64,000 nt of DNA, taken from contig JAUCEF010000013.1 in the NCBI GenBank assembly GCA_033558025.1, forward strand, positions 5,306,272-5,370,271. Direction: 5' to 3'. Position numbers and translations under genes: made by a program. Position 1 is the stretch's first letter; each line of letters opens with the position of its first letter. Shown piece after piece: positions 26,177 to 40,240 of the stretch. The DNA is from Phytophthora sp. 'mugwort'. Its lineage: Eukaryota; Oomycota; Peronosporomycetes; Peronosporales; Peronosporaceae. The notes below the pieces were generated by a model, which worked only from the letters and a program-made list of their open reading frames with translations, was not told where the DNA came from and made no database searches.

Positions 26177-26839
26177 AGACACTAACCGCAATTGCACACC
26201 AGTCGACGCGCTCAATGCCTGCGTCATTACCCAACACGAACACGCAAACGACTACACACGAACCCACCACATGCATCGACTTGGACCACAAACGTACACA
26301 CACGCATTCAATCGCGTACGTTGCTGCAGCGATGTCTGTCCCCGCCTGCTATCGCCAACATGCAACACCACCGCTATCACGCATACATGCGCACATTCTA
26401 CTCACGTACGTAGTCGCGCAATACCTTACATTCCATCCTCATACACGGCTAGATCGATCGGTCGAATGTCGACGCCTTCCAGTTGTGCGACGACCTGGAG
26501 TGCATCCAACAGGCTGGCAAGATCCGCATCATGTCGGGATGCATATTTAGCTGATAGTGCAACTGCCGCCTATGGTGTGTCATGTGTCCACTGTTGCCTC
26601 GCTAGTAATGGTGCCGTTGGACGCTTCTCTTGCTTCCTGTTTGTTTCGCGATCGTTTCGACGTTGCGGCCAGTCAGTCAGAATTTAGTCTGGATACCAAC
26701 GATCGTAAATTGGCTAGGCGCTAGGAGAGTGCGGCCAGTGCGGGCGAGCGTTGTAGTGTTGATGGTAAGATGTGTGGAGGCGTAAAAGGTATGGTGACGT
26801 AAATACTGTGTGCATAGTAAAATCAGTGGACACTGACAA

Positions 26840-26912
26840 TGGACACTGGGGGTATCGATCCCCCTACCTCCCGCATGCGAAGCGGGCGCTCTACCATTTG
26901 AGCTAAGCGCCC
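26840..26912 (-). tRNA. tRNA-Ala(CGC), unit 37
   Basis: Identical to the unit 2 gene. Terminator T4; no CCATAT. Counterpart of unit 10. Confidence 0.95.
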
Positions 26913-27575
26913 AGACACTAACCGCAATTGCACACCAGTCGACGCGCTCAATGCCTGCGTCATTACCCAACACGAACACGCAAACGACTACACACGAACC
27001 CACCACATGCATCGACTTGGACCACAAACGTACACACACGCATTCAATCGCGTACGTTGCTGCAGCGATGTCTGTCCCCGCCTGCTATCGCCAACATGCA
27101 ACACCACCGCTATCACGCATACATGCGCACATTCTACTCACGTACGTAGTCGCGCAATACCTTACATTCCATCCTCATACACGGCTAGATCGATCGGTCG
27201 AATGTCGCCGCCTTCCAGTTGTGCGACGACCTGGAGTGCATCCAACAGGCTGGCAAGATCCGCATCATGTCGGGATGCATATTTAGCTGATAGTGCAACT
27301 GCCGCCTGTGGTGTGTCATGTGTCCACTGTTGCCTCGCTAGTAATGGTGCCGTTGGACGCTTCTCTTGCTTCCTGTTTGTTTCGCGATCGTTTCGACGTT
27401 GCGACCAGTCAGTCAGAACCTAGTCTGGACACCAACGATCGTAAATTGGCTAGGCGCTAGGAGAGTGCGGCCAGTGCGGGCGAGCGTTGTAGTGTTGATG
27501 GTAAGATGTGTGGAGGCGTAAAAGGTATGGTGACGTAAATACTGTGTGCATAGTAAAATCAGTGGACACTGACAA

Positions 27576-27648
27576 TGGACACTGGGGGTATCGATCCCCC
27601 TACCTCCCGCATGCGAAGCGGGCGCTCTACCATTTGAGCTAAGCGCCC
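27576..27648 (-). tRNA. tRNA-Ala(CGC), unit 38
   Basis: Identical to the unit 2 gene. Terminator T4; no CCATAT. Counterpart of unit 11. Confidence 0.95.
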
Positions 27649-28311
27649 AGACACTAACCGCAATTGCACACCAGTCGACGCGCTCAATGCCTGCGTCATT
27701 ACCCAACACGAACACGCAAACGACTACACACGAACCCACCACATGCATCGACTTGGACCACAAACGTACACACACGCATTCAATCGCGTACGTTGCTGCA
27801 GCGATGTCTGTCCCCGCCTGCTATCGCCAACATGCAACACCACCGCTATCACGCATACATGCGCACATTCTACTCACGTACGTAGTCGCGCAATACCTTA
27901 CATTCCATCCTCATACACGGCTAGATCGATCGGTCGAATGTCGCCGCCTTCCAGTTGTGCGACGACCTGGAGTGCATCCAACAGGCTGGCAAGATCCGCA
28001 TCATGTCGGGATGCATATTTAGCTGATAGTGCAACTGCCGCCTATGGTGTGTCATGTGTCCACTGTTGCCTCGCTAGTAATGGTGCCGTTGGACGCTTCT
28101 CTTGCTTCCTGTTTGTTTCGCGATCGTTTCGACGTTGCGACCAGTCAGTCAGAACCTAGTCTGGACACCAACGATCGTAAACTGGCTAGGCGCTAGGAGA
28201 GTGCGGCCAGTGCGGGCGAGCGTTGTAGTGTTGATGGTAAGATGTGTGGAGGCGTAAAAGGTATGGTGACGTAAATACTGTGTGCATAGTAAAATCAGTG
28301 GACACTGACAA

Positions 28312-28384
28312 TGGACACTGGGGGTATCGATCCCCCTACCTCCCGCATGCGAAGCGGGCGCTCTACCATTTGAGCTAAGCGCCC
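28312..28384 (-). tRNA. tRNA-Ala(CGC), unit 39
   Basis: Identical to the unit 2 gene. Terminator T4; no CCATAT, unlike its counterpart unit 12; CCTTAATTCC deletion shared with it. Confidence 0.95.
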
Positions 28385-29046
28385 AGACACTAACCGCAAT
28401 TGCACACCAGTCGACGCGCTCAATGCCTGCGTCATTACCCAACACGAACACGCAAACGACTACACACGAACCCACCACATGCATCGACTTGGACCACAAA
28501 CGTACACACACGCATTCAATCGCGTACGTTGCTGCAGCGATGTCTGTCCCCGCCTGCTATCGCCAACATGCAACACCACCGCTATCACGCATACATGCGC
28601 ACATTCTACTCACGTACGTAGTCGCGCAATACCTTAATTCCATCCTCATACACGGCTAGATCGATCGGTCGAATGTCGCCGCCTTCCAGTTGTGCGACGA
28701 CCTGGAGTGCATCCAACAGGCTGGCAAGATCCGCATCATGTCGGGATGCATATTTAGCTGATAGTGCAACTGCCGCCTATGGTGTGTCATGTGTCCACTG
28801 TTGCCTCGCTAGTAATGGTGCCGTTGGACGCTTCTCTTGCTTCCTGTTTGTTTCGCGATCGTTTCGACGTTGCGACCAGTCAGTCAGAACCTAGTCTGGA
28901 CACCAACGATCGTAAACTGGCTAGGCGCTAGGAGAGTGCGGCCAGTGCGGGCGAGCGTTGTAGTGTTGATGGTAAGATGTGTGGAGGCGTAAAAGGTATG
29001 GTGACGTAAATACTGTGTGCATAGTAAAATCAGTGGACACTGACAA

Positions 29047-29119
29047 TGGACACTGGGGGTATCGATCCCCCTACCTCACGCATGCGAAGCGGGCGCTCTA
29101 CCATTTGAGCTAAGCGCCC
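29047..29119 (-). tRNA. tRNA-Ala(CGC), unit 40, anticodon-stem mismatch
   Basis: Carries the same C28-U42 anticodon-stem mismatch and CACTCACCGC flank as unit 13, of which it is the block II copy. Terminator T4; no CCATAT. Confidence 0.8.
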
Positions 29120-29783
29120 AGACACTCACCGCAATCGCACACCGGTCGACGCGCTCAATGCCTGCGTCATTACCCAACACGAACACGCAAACGACTACAC
29201 ACGAACCCACCACATGCATCGACTTGGACCACAAACGTACACACACGCATTCAATCGCGTACGTTGCTGCAGCGATGTCTGTCCCCGCCTGCTATCGCCA
29301 ACATGCAACACCACCGCTATCACGCATACATGCGCACATTCTACTCACGTACGTAGTCGCGCAATACCTTACATTCCATCCTCATACACGGCTAGATCGA
29401 TCGGTCGAATGTCGCCGCCTTCCAGTTGTGCGACGACCTGGAGTGCATCCAACAGGCTGGCAAGATCCGCATCATGTCGGGATGCATATTTAGCTGATAG
29501 TGCAACTGCCGCCTGTGGTGTGTCATGTGTCCACTGTTGCCTCGCTAGTAATGGTGCCGTTGGACGCTTCTCTTGCTTCCTGTTTGTTTCGCGATCGTTT
29601 CGACGTTGCGACCAGTCAGTCAGAACCTAGTCTGGATACCAACGATCGTAAATTGGCTAGGCGCTAGGAGAGTGCGGCCAGTGCGGGCGAGCGTTGTAGT
29701 GTTGATGGTAAGATGTGTGGAGGCGTAAAAGGTATGGTGACGTAAATACTGTGTGCATAGTAAAAATCAGTGGACACTGACAA

Positions 29784-29856
29784 TGGACACTGGGGGTATC
29801 GATCCCCCTACCTCCCGCATGCGAAGCGGGCGCTCTACCATTTGAGCTAAGCGCCC
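29784..29856 (-). tRNA. tRNA-Ala(CGC), unit 41
   Basis: Identical to the unit 2 gene. Terminator T5; no CCATAT; CTCAGTGCC marker as in unit 14. Confidence 0.95.
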
Positions 29857-30519
29857 AGACACTAACCGCAATTGCACACCAGTCGACGCGCTCAGTGCCT
29901 GCGTCATTACCCAACACGAACACGCAAACGACTACACACGAACCCACCACATGCATCGACTTGGACCACAAACGTACACACACGCATTCAATCGCGTACG
30001 TTGCTGCAGCGATGTCTGTCCCCGCCTGCTATCGCCAACATGCAACACCACCGCTATCACGCATACATGCGCACATTCTACTCACGTACGTAGTCGCGCA
30101 ATACCTTACATTCCATCCTCATACACGGCTAGATCGATCGGTCGAATGTCGCCGCCTTCCAGTTGTGCGACGACCTGGAGTGCATCCAACAGGCTGGCAA
30201 GATCCGCATCATGTCGGGATGCATATTTAGCTGATAGTGCAACTGCCGCCTGTGGTGTGTCATGTGTCCACTGTTGCCTCGCTAGTAATGGTGCCGTTGG
30301 ACGCTTCTCTTGCTTCCTGTTTGTTTCGCGATCGTTTCGACGTTGCGACCAGTCAGTCAGAACCTAGTCTGGATACCAACGATCGTAAATTGGCTAGGCG
30401 CTAGGAGAGTGCGGCCAGTGCGGGCGAGCGTTGTAGTGTTGATGGTAAGATGTGTGGAGGCGTAAAAGGTATGGTGACGTAAATACTGTGTGCATAGTAA
30501 AATCAGTGGACACTGACAA

Positions 30520-30592
30520 TGGACACTGGGGGTATCGATCCCCCTACCTCCCGCATGCGAAGCGGGCGCTCTACCATTTGAGCTAAGCGCCC
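30520..30592 (-). tRNA. tRNA-Ala(CGC), unit 42
   Basis: Identical to the unit 2 gene. Terminator T4; no CCATAT. Confidence 0.95.
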
Positions 30593-31262
30593 AGACACTA
30601 ACCGCAATTGCACACCAGTCGACGCGCTCAATGCCTGCGTCATTACCCAACACGAACACGCAAACGACTACACACGAACCCACCACATGCATCGACTTGG
30701 ACCACAAACGTACACACACGCATTCAATCGCGTACGTTGCTGCAGCGATGTCTGTCCCCGCCTGCTATCGCCAACATGCAACACCACCGCTATCACGCAT
30801 ACATGCGCACATTCTACTCACGTACGTAGTCGCGCAATACCTTACATTCCATCCTCATACACGGCTAGATCGATCGGTCGAATGTCGCCGCCTTCCAGTT
30901 GTGCGACGACCTGGAGTGCATCCAACAGGCTGGCAAGATCCGCATCATGTCGGGATGCATATTTAGCTGATAGTGCAACTGCCGCCTGTGGTGTGTCATG
31001 TGTCCACTGTTGCCTCGCTAGTAATGGTGCCGTTGGACGCTTCTCTTGCTTCCTGTTTGTTTCGCGATCGTTTCGACGTTGCGACCAGTCAGTCAGAACC
31101 TAGTCTGGACACCAACGATCGTAAATTGGCTAGGCGCTAGGAGAGTCCATATGCGGCCAGTGCGGGCGAGCGTTGTAGTGTTGATGGTAAGATGTGTGGA
31201 GGCGTAAAAGGTATGGTGACGTAAATACTGTGTGCATAGTAAAAATCAGTGGACACTGACAA

Positions 31263-31335
31263 TGGACACTGGGGGTATCGATCCCCCTACCTCCCGCATG
31301 CGAAGCGGGCGCTCTACCATTTGAGCTAAGCGCCC
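31263..31335 (-). tRNA. tRNA-Ala(CGC), unit 43
   Basis: Identical to the unit 2 gene. Terminator T5; CCATAT present. Confidence 0.95.
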
Positions 31336-31998
31336 AGACACTAACCGCAATTGCACACCAGTCGACGCGCTCAATGCCTGCGTCATTACCCAACACGAAC
31401 ACGCAAACGACTACACACGAACCCACCACATGCATCGACTTGGACCACAAACGTACACACACGCATTCAATCGCGTACGTTGCTGCAGCGATGTCTGTCC
31501 CCGCCTGCTATCGCCAACATGCAACACCACCGCTATCACGCATACATGCGCACATTCTACTCACGTACGTAGTCGCGCAATACCTTACATTCCATCCTCA
31601 TACACGGCTAGATCGATCGGTCGAATGTCGCCGCCTTCCAGTTGTGCGACGACCTGGAGTGCATCCAACAGGCTGGCAAGATCCGCATCATGTCGGGATG
31701 CATATTTAGCTGATAGTGCAACTGCCGCCTGTGGTGTGTCATGTGTCCACTGTTGCCTCGCTAGTAATGGTGCCGTTGGACGCTTCTCTTGCTTCCTGTT
31801 TGTTTCGCGATCGTTTCGACGTTGCGACCAGTCAGTCAGAACCTAGTCTGGATACCAACGATCGTAAATTGGCTAGGCGCTAGGAGAGTGCGGCCAGTGC
31901 GGGCGAGCGTTGTAGTGTTGATGGTAAGATGTGTGGAGGCGTAAAAGGTATGGTGACGTAAATACTGTGTGCATAGTAAAATCAGTGGACACTGACAA

Positions 31999-32071
31999 TG
32001 GACACTGGGGGTATCGATCCCCCTACCTCCCGCATGCGAAGCGGGCGCTCTACCATTTGAGCTAAGCGCCC
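31999..32071 (-). tRNA. tRNA-Ala(CGC), unit 44
   Basis: Identical to the unit 2 gene. Terminator T4; no CCATAT. Counterpart of unit 18. Confidence 0.95.
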
Positions 32072-32741
32072 AGACACTAACCGCAATTGCACACCAGTCG
32101 ACGCGCTCAATGCCTGCGTCATTACCCAACACGAACACGCAAACGACTACACACGAACCCACCACATGCATCGACTTGGACCACAAACGTACACACACGC
32201 ATTCAATCGCGTACGTTGCTGCAGCGATGTCTGTCCCCGCCTGCTATCGCCAACATGCAACACCACCGCTATCACGCATACATGCGCACATTCTACTCAC
32301 GTACGTAGTCGCGCAATACCTTACATTCCATCCTCATACACGGCTAGATCGATCGGTCGAATGTCGCCGCCTTCCAGTTGTGCGACGACCTGGAGTGCAT
32401 CCAACAGGCTGGCAAGATCCGCATCATGTCGGGATGCATATTTAGCTGATAGTGCAACTGCCGCCTGTGGTGTGTCATGTGTCCACTGTTGCCTCGCTAG
32501 TAATGGTGCCGTTGGACGCTTCTCTTGCTTCCTGTTTGTTTCGCGATCGTTTCGACGTTGCGACCAGTCAGTCAGAACCTAGTCTGGACACCAACGATCG
32601 TAAATTGGCTAGGCGCTAGGAGAGTCCATATGCGGCCAGTGCGGGCGAGCGTTGTAGTGTTGATGGTAAGATGTGTGGAGGCGTAAAAGGTATGGTGACG
32701 TAAATACTGTGTGCATAGTAAAAATCAGTGGACACTGACAA

Positions 32742-32814
32742 TGGACACTGGGGGTATCGATCCCCCTACCTCCCGCATGCGAAGCGGGCGCTCTACCATT
32801 TGAGCTAAGCGCCC
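32742..32814 (-). tRNA. tRNA-Ala(CGC), unit 45
   Basis: Identical to the unit 2 gene. Terminator T5; CCATAT present; CTCAGTGCC marker as in unit 19. Confidence 0.95.
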
Positions 32815-33483
32815 AGACACTAACCGCAATTGCACACCAGTCGACGCGCTCAGTGCCTGCGTCATTACCCAACACGAACACGCAAACGACTACACACGAA
32901 CCCACCACATGCATCGACTTGGACCACAAACGTACACACACGCATTCAATCGCGTACGTTGCTGCAGCGATGTCTGTCCCCGCCTGCTATCGCCAACATG
33001 CAACACCACCGCTATCACGCATACATGCGCACATTCTACTCACGTACGTAGTCGCGCAATACCTTACATTCCATCCTCATACACGGCTAGATCGATCGGT
33101 CGAATGTCGCCGCCTTCCAGTTGTGCGACGACCTGGAGTGCATCCAACAGGCTGGCAAGATCCGCATCATGTCGGGATGCATATTTAGCTGATAGTGCAA
33201 CTGCCGCCTGTGGTGTGTCATGTGTCCACTGTTGCCTCGCTAGTAATGGTGCCGTTGGACGCTTCTCTTGCTTCCTGTTTGTTTCGCGATCGTTTCGACG
33301 TTGCGACCAGTCAGTCAGAACCTAGTCTGGACACCAACGATCGTAAATTGGCTAGGCGCTAGGAGAGTCCATATGCGGCCAGTGCGGGCGAGCGTTGTAG
33401 TGTTGATGGTAAGATGTGTGGAGGCGTAAAAGGTATGGTGACGTAAATACTGTGTGCATAGTAAAATCAGTGGACACTGACAA

Positions 33484-33556
33484 TGGACACTGGGGGTATC
33501 GATCCCCCTACCTCCCGCATGCGAAGCGGGCGCTCTACCATTTGAGCTAAGCGCCC
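33484..33556 (-). tRNA. tRNA-Ala(CGC), unit 46
   Basis: Identical to the unit 2 gene. Terminator T4; CCATAT present. Confidence 0.95.
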
Positions 33557-34225
33557 AGACACTAACCGCAATCGCACACCAGTCGACGCGCTCAATGCCT
33601 GCGTCATTACCCAACACGAACACGCAAACGACTACACACGAACCCACCACATGCATCGACTTGGACCACAAACGTACACACACGCATTCAATCGCGTACG
33701 TTGCTGCAGCGATGTCTGTCCCCGCCTGCTATCGCCAACATGCAACACCACCGCTATCACGCATACATGCGCACATTCTACTCACGTACGTAGTCGCGCA
33801 ATACCTTACATTCCATCCTCATACACGGCTAGATCGATCGGTCGAATGTCGCCGCCTTCCAGTTGTGCGACGACCTGGAGTGCATCCAACAGGCTGGCAA
33901 GATCCGCATCATGTCGGGATGCATATTTAGCTGATAGTGCAACTGCCGCCTGTGGTGTGTCATGTGTCCACTGTTGCCTCGCTAGTAATGGTGCCGTTGG
34001 ACGCTTCTCTTGCTTCCTGTTTGTTTCGCGATCGTTTCGACGTTGCGACCAGTCAGTCAGAACCTAGTCTGGACACCAACGATCGTAAATTGGCTAGGCG
34101 CTAGGAGAGTCCATATGCGGCCAGTGCGGGCGAGCGTTGTAGTGTTGATGGTAAGATGTGTGGAGGCGTAAAAGGTATGGTGACGTAAATACTGTGTGCA
34201 TAGTAAAATCAGTGGACACTGACAA

Positions 34226-34298
34226 TGGACACTGGGGGTATCGATCCCCCTACCTCCCGCATGCGAAGCGGGCGCTCTACCATTTGAGCTAAGCGCCC
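34226..34298 (-). tRNA. tRNA-Ala(CGC), unit 47
   Basis: Identical to the unit 2 gene. Terminator T4; CCATAT present. Confidence 0.95.
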
Positions 34299-34968
34299 AG
34301 ACACTAACCGCAATCGCACACCAGTCGACGCGCTCAATGCCTGCGTCATTACCCAACACGAACACGCAAACGACTACACACGAACCCACCACATGCATCG
34401 ACTTGGACCACAAACGTACACACACGCATTCAATCGCGTACGTTGCTGCAGCGATGTCTGTCCCCGCCTGCTATCGCCAACATGCAACACCACCGCTATC
34501 ACGCATACATGCGCACATTCTACTCACGTACGTAGTCGCGCAATACCTTACATTCCATCCTCATACACGGCTAGATCGATCGGTCGAATGTCGCCGCCTT
34601 CCAGTTGTGCGACGACCTGGAGTGCATCCAACAGGCTGGCAAGATCCGCATCATGTCGGGATGCATATTTAGCTGATAGTGCAACTGCCGCCTGTGGTGT
34701 GTCATGTGTCCACTGTTGCCTCGCTAGTAATGGTGCCGTTGGACGCTTCTCTTGCTTCCTGTTTGTTTCGCGATCGTTTCGACGTTGCGACCAGTCAGTC
34801 AGAACCTAGTCTGGACACCAACGATCGTAAATTGGCTAGGCGCTAGGAGAGTCCATATGCGGCCAGTGCGGGCGAGCGTTGTAGTGTTGATGGTAAGATG
34901 TGTGGAGGCGTAAAAGGTATGGTGACGTAAATACTGTGTGCATAGTAAAAATCAGTGGACACTGACAA

Positions 34969-35041
34969 TGGACACTGGGGGTATCGATCCCCCTACCTCC
35001 CGCATGCGAAGCGGGCGCTCTACCATTTGAGCTAAGCGCCC
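34969..35041 (-). tRNA. tRNA-Ala(CGC), unit 48
   Basis: Identical to the unit 2 gene. Terminator T5; CCATAT present. Confidence 0.95.
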
Positions 35042-35711
35042 AGACACTAACCGCAATCGCACACCAGTCGACGCGCTCAATGCCTGCGTCATTACCCAAC
35101 ACGAACACGCAAACGACTACACACGAACCCACCACATGCATCGACTTGGACCACAAACGTACACACACGCATTCAATCGCGTACGTTGCTGCAGCGATGT
35201 CTGTCCCCGCCTGCTATCGCCAACATGCAACACCACCGCTATCACGCATACATGCGCACATTCTACTCACGTACGTAGTCGCGCAATACCTTACATTCCA
35301 TCCTCATACACGGCTAGATCGATCGGTCGAATGTCGCCGCCTTCCAGTTGTGCGACGACCTGGAGTGCATCCAACAGGCTGGCAAGATCCGCATCATGTC
35401 GGGATGCATATTTAGCTGATAGTGCAACTGCCGCCTGTGGTGTGTCATGTGTCCACTGTTGCCTCGCTAGTAATGGTGCCGTTGGACGCTTCTCTTGCTT
35501 CCTGTTTGTTTCGCGATCGTTTCGACGTTGCGACCAGTCAGTCAGAACCTAGTCTGGACACCAACGATCGTAAATTGGCTAGGCGCTAGGAGAGTCCATA
35601 TGCGGCCAGTGCGGGCGAGCGTTGTAGTGTTGATGGTAAGATGTGTGGAGGCGTAAAAGGTATGGTGACGTAAATACTGTGTGCATAGTAAAAATCAGTG
35701 GACACTGACAA

Positions 35712-35784
35712 TGGACACTGGGGGTATCGATCCCCCTACCTCCCGCATGCGAAGCGGGCGCTCTACCATTTGAGCTAAGCGCCC
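35712..35784 (-). tRNA. tRNA-Ala(CGC), unit 49
   Basis: Identical to the unit 2 gene. Terminator T5; CCATAT present. Confidence 0.95.
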
Positions 35785-36454
35785 AGACACTAACCGCAAT
35801 CGCACACCAGTCGACGCGCTCAATGCCTGCGTCATTACCCAACACGAACACGCAAACGACTACACACGAACCCACCACATGCATCGACTTGGACCACAAA
35901 CGTACACACACGCATTCAATCGCGTACGTTGCTGCAGCGATGTCTGTCCCCGCCTGCTATCGCCAACATGCAACACCACCGCTATCACGCATACATGCGC
36001 ACATTCTACTCACGTACGTAGTCGCGCAATACCTTACATTCCATCCTCATACACGGCTAGATCGATCGGTCGAATGTCGCCGCCTTCCAGTTGTGCGACG
36101 ACCTGGAGTGCATCCAACAGGCTGGCAAGATCCGCATCATGTCGGGATGCATATTTAGCTGATAGTGCAACTGCCGCCTGTGGTGTGTCATGTGTCCACT
36201 GTTGCCTCGCTAGTAATGGTGCCGTTGGACGCTTCTCTTGCTTCCTGTTTGTTTCGCGATCGTTTCGACGTTGCGACCAGTCAGTCAGAACCTAGTCTGG
36301 ACACCAACGATCGTAAATTGGCTAGGCGCTAGGAGAGTCCATATGCGGCCAGTGCGGGCGAGCGTTGTAGTGTTGATGGTAAGATGTGTGGAGGCGTAAA
36401 AGGTATGGTGACGTAAATACTGTGTGCATAGTAAAAATCAGTGGACACTGACAA

Positions 36455-36527
36455 TGGACACTGGGGGTATCGATCCCCCTACCTCCCGCATGCGAAGCGG
36501 GCGCTCTACCATTTGAGCTAAGCGCCC
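36455..36527 (-). tRNA. tRNA-Ala(CGC), unit 50
   Basis: Identical to the unit 2 gene. Terminator T5; CCATAT present. Confidence 0.95.
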
Positions 36528-37197
36528 AGACACTAACCGCAATTGCACACCAGTCGACGCGCTCAATGCCTGCGTCATTACCCAACACGAACACGCAAAC
36601 GACTACACACGAACCCACCACATGCATCGACTTGGACCACAAACGTACACACACGCATTCAATCGCGTACGTTGCTGCAGCGATGTCTGTCCCCGCCTGC
36701 TATCGCCAACATGCAACACCACCGCTATCACGCATACATGCGCACATTCTACTCACGTACGTAGTCGCGCAATACCTTACATTCCATCCTCATACACGGC
36801 TAGATCGATCGGTCGAATGTCGCCGCCTTCCAGTTGTGCGACGACCTGGAGTGCATCCAACAGGCTGGCAAGATCCGCATCATGTCGGGATGCATATTTA
36901 GCTGATAGTGCAACTGCCGCCTGTGGTGTGTCATGTGTCCACTGTTGCCTCGCTAGTAATGGTGCCGTTGGACGCTTCTCTTGCTTCCTGTTTGTTTCGC
37001 GATCGTTTCGACGTTGCGACCAGTCAGTCAGAACCTAGTCTGGACACCAACGATCGTAAATTGGCTAGGCGCTAGGAGAGTCCATATGCGGCCAGTGCGG
37101 GCGAGCGTTGTAGTGTTGATGGTAAGATGTGTGGAGGCGTAAAAGGTATGGTGACGTAAATACTGTGTGCATAGTAAAAATCAGTGGACACTGACAA

Positions 37198-37270
37198 TGG
37201 ACACTGGGGGTATCGATCCCCCTACCTCCCGCATGCGAAGCGGGCGCTCTACCATTTGAGCTAAGCGCCC
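37198..37270 (-). tRNA. tRNA-Ala(CGC), unit 51
   Basis: Identical to the unit 2 gene. Terminator T5; CCATAT present; CCTTAATTCC deletion. Confidence 0.95.
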
Positions 37271-37939
37271 AGACACTAACCGCAATCGCACACCAGTCGA
37301 CGCGCTCAATGCCTGCGTCATTACCCAACACGAACACGCAAACGACTACACACGAACCCACCACATGCATCGACTTGGACCACAAACGTACACACACGCA
37401 TTCAATCGCGTACGTTGCTGCAGCGATGTCTGTCCCCGCCTGCTATCGCCAACATGCAACACCACCGCTATCACGCATACATGCGCACATTCTACTCACG
37501 TACGTAGTCGCGCAATACCTTAATTCCATCCTCATACACGGCTAGATCGATCGGTCGAATGTCGCCGCCTTCCAGTTGTGCGACGACCTGGAGTGCATCC
37601 AACAGGCTGGCAAGATCCGCATCATGTCGGGATGCATATTTAGCTGATAGTGCAACTGCCGCCTGTGGTGTGTCATGTGTCCACTGTTGCCTCGCTAGTA
37701 ATGGTGCCGTTGGACGCTTCTCTTGCTTCCTGTTTGTTTCGCGATCGTTTCGACGTTGCGACCAGTCAGTCAGAACCTAGTCTGGACACCAACGATCGTA
37801 AATTGGCTAGGCGCTAGGAGAGTCCATATGCGGCCAGTGCGGGCGAGCGTTGTAGTGTTGATGGTAAGATGTGTGGAGGCGTAAAAGGTATGGTGACGTA
37901 AATACTGTGTGCATAGTAAAAATCAGTGGACACTGACAA

Positions 37940-38012
37940 TGGACACTGGGGGTATCGATCCCCCTACCTCCCGCATGCGAAGCGGGCGCTCTACCATTTG
38001 AGCTAAGCGCCC
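37940..38012 (-). tRNA. tRNA-Ala(CGC), unit 52
   Basis: Identical to the unit 2 gene. Terminator T5; CCATAT present; CCTTAATTCC deletion. Confidence 0.95.
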
Positions 38013-38681
38013 AGACACTAACCGCAATCGCACACCAGTCGACGCGCTCAATGCCTGCGTCATTACCCAACACGAACACGCAAACGACTACACACGAACC
38101 CACCACATGCATCGACTTGGACCACAAACGTACACACACGCATTCAATCGCGTACGTTGCTGCAGCGATGTCTGTCCCCGCCTGCTATCGCCAACATGCA
38201 ACACCACCGCTATCACGCATACATGCGCACATTCTACTCACGTACGTAGTCGCGCAATACCTTAATTCCATCCTCATACACGGCTAGATCGATCGGTCGA
38301 ATGTCGCCGCCTTCCAGTTGTGCGACGACCTGGAGTGCATCCAACAGGCTGGCAAGATCCGCATCATGTCGGGATGCATATTTAGCTGATAGTGCAACTG
38401 CCGCCTGTGGTGTGTCATGTGTCCACTGTTGCCTCGCTAGTAATGGTGCCGTTGGACGCTTCTCTTGCTTCCTGTTTGTTTCGCGATCGTTTCGACGTTG
38501 CGACCAGTCAGTCAGAACCTAGTCTGGACACCAACGATCGTAAATTGGCTAGGCGCTAGGAGAGTCCATATGCGGCCAGTGCGGGCGAGCGTTGTAGTGT
38601 TGATGGTAAGATGTGTGGAGGCGTAAAAGGTATGGTGACGTAAATACTGTGTGCATAGTAAAAATCAGTGGACACTGACAA

Positions 38682-38754
38682 TGGACACTGGGGGTATCGA
38701 TCCCCCTACCTCCCGCATGCGAAGCGGGCGCTCTACCATTTGAGCTAAGCGCCC
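38682..38754 (-). tRNA. tRNA-Ala(CGC), unit 53
   Basis: Identical to the unit 2 gene. Terminator T5; CCATAT present. Confidence 0.95.
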
Positions 38755-39424
38755 AGACACTAACCGCAATTGCACACCAGTCGACGCGCTCAATGCCTGC
38801 GTCATTACCCAACACGAACACGCAAACGACTACACACGAACCCACCACATGCATCGACTTGGACCACAAACGTACACACACGCATTCAATCGCGTACGTT
38901 GCTGCAGCGATGTCTGTCCCCGCCTGCTATCGCCAACATGCAACACCACCGCTATCACGCATACATGCGCACATTCTACTCACGTACGTAGTCGCGCAAT
39001 ACCTTACATTCCATCCTCATACACGGCTAGATCGATCGGTCGAATGTCGCCGCCTTCCAGTTGTGCGACGACCTGGAGTGCATCCAACAGGCTGGCAAGA
39101 TCCGCATCATGTCGGGATGCATATTTAGCTGATAGTGCAACTGCCGCCTGTGGTGTGTCATGTGTCCACTGTTGCCTCGCTAGTAATGGTGCCGTTGGAC
39201 GCTTCTCTTGCTTCCTGTTTGTTTCGCGATCGTTTCGACGTTGCGACCAGTCAGTCAGAACCTAGTCTGGACACCAACGATCGTAAATTGGCTAGGCGCT
39301 AGGAGAGTCCATATGCGGCCAGTGCGGGCGAGCGTTGTAGTGTTGATGGTAAGATGTGTGGAGGCGTAAAAGGTATGGTGACGTAAATACTGTGTGCATA
39401 GTAAAAATCAGTGGACACTGACAA

Positions 39425-39497
39425 TGGACACTGGGGGTATCGATCCCCCTACCTCCCGCATGCGAAGCGGGCGCTCTACCATTTGAGCTAAGCGCCC
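39425..39497 (-). tRNA. tRNA-Ala(CGC), unit 54
   Basis: Identical to the unit 2 gene. Terminator T5; CCATAT present. Confidence 0.95.
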
Positions 39498-40167
39498 AGA
39501 CACTAACCGCAATCGCACACCAGTCGACGCGCTCAATGCCTGCGTCATTACCCAACACGAACACGCAAACGACTACACACGAACCCACCACATGCATCGA
39601 CTTGGACCACAAACGTACACACACGCATTCAATCGCGTACGTTGCTGCAGCGATGTCTGTCCCCGCCTGCTATCGCCAACATGCAACACCACCGCTATCA
39701 CGCATACATGCGCACATTCTACTCACGTACGTAGTCGCGCAATACCTTACATTCCATCCTCATACACGGCTAGATCGATCGGTCGAATGTCGCCGCCTTC
39801 CAGTTGTGCGACGACCTGGAGTGCATCCAACAGGCTGGCAAGATCCGCATCATGTCGGGATGCATATTTAGCTGATAGTGCAACTGCCGCCTGTGGTGTG
39901 TCATGTGTCCACTGTTGCCTCGCTAGTAATGGTGCCGTTGGACGCTTCTCTTGCTTCCTGTTTGTTTCGCGATCGTTTCGACGTTGCGACCAGTCAGTCA
40001 GAACCTAGTCTGGACACCAACGATCGTAAATTGGCTAGGCGCTAGGAGAGTCCATATGCGGCCAGTGCGGGCGAGCGTTGTAGTGTTGATGGTAAGATGT
40101 GTGGAGGCGTAAAAGGTATGGTGACGTAAATACTGTGTGCATAGTAAAAATCAGTGGACACTGACAA

Positions 40168-40240
40168 TGGACACTGGGGGTATCGATCCCCCTACCTCCC
40201 GCATGCGAAGCGGGCGCTCTACCATTTGAGCTAAGCGCCC
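40168..40240 (-). tRNA. tRNA-Ala(CGC), unit 55
   Basis: Identical to the unit 2 gene. Terminator T5; CCATAT present. Confidence 0.95.
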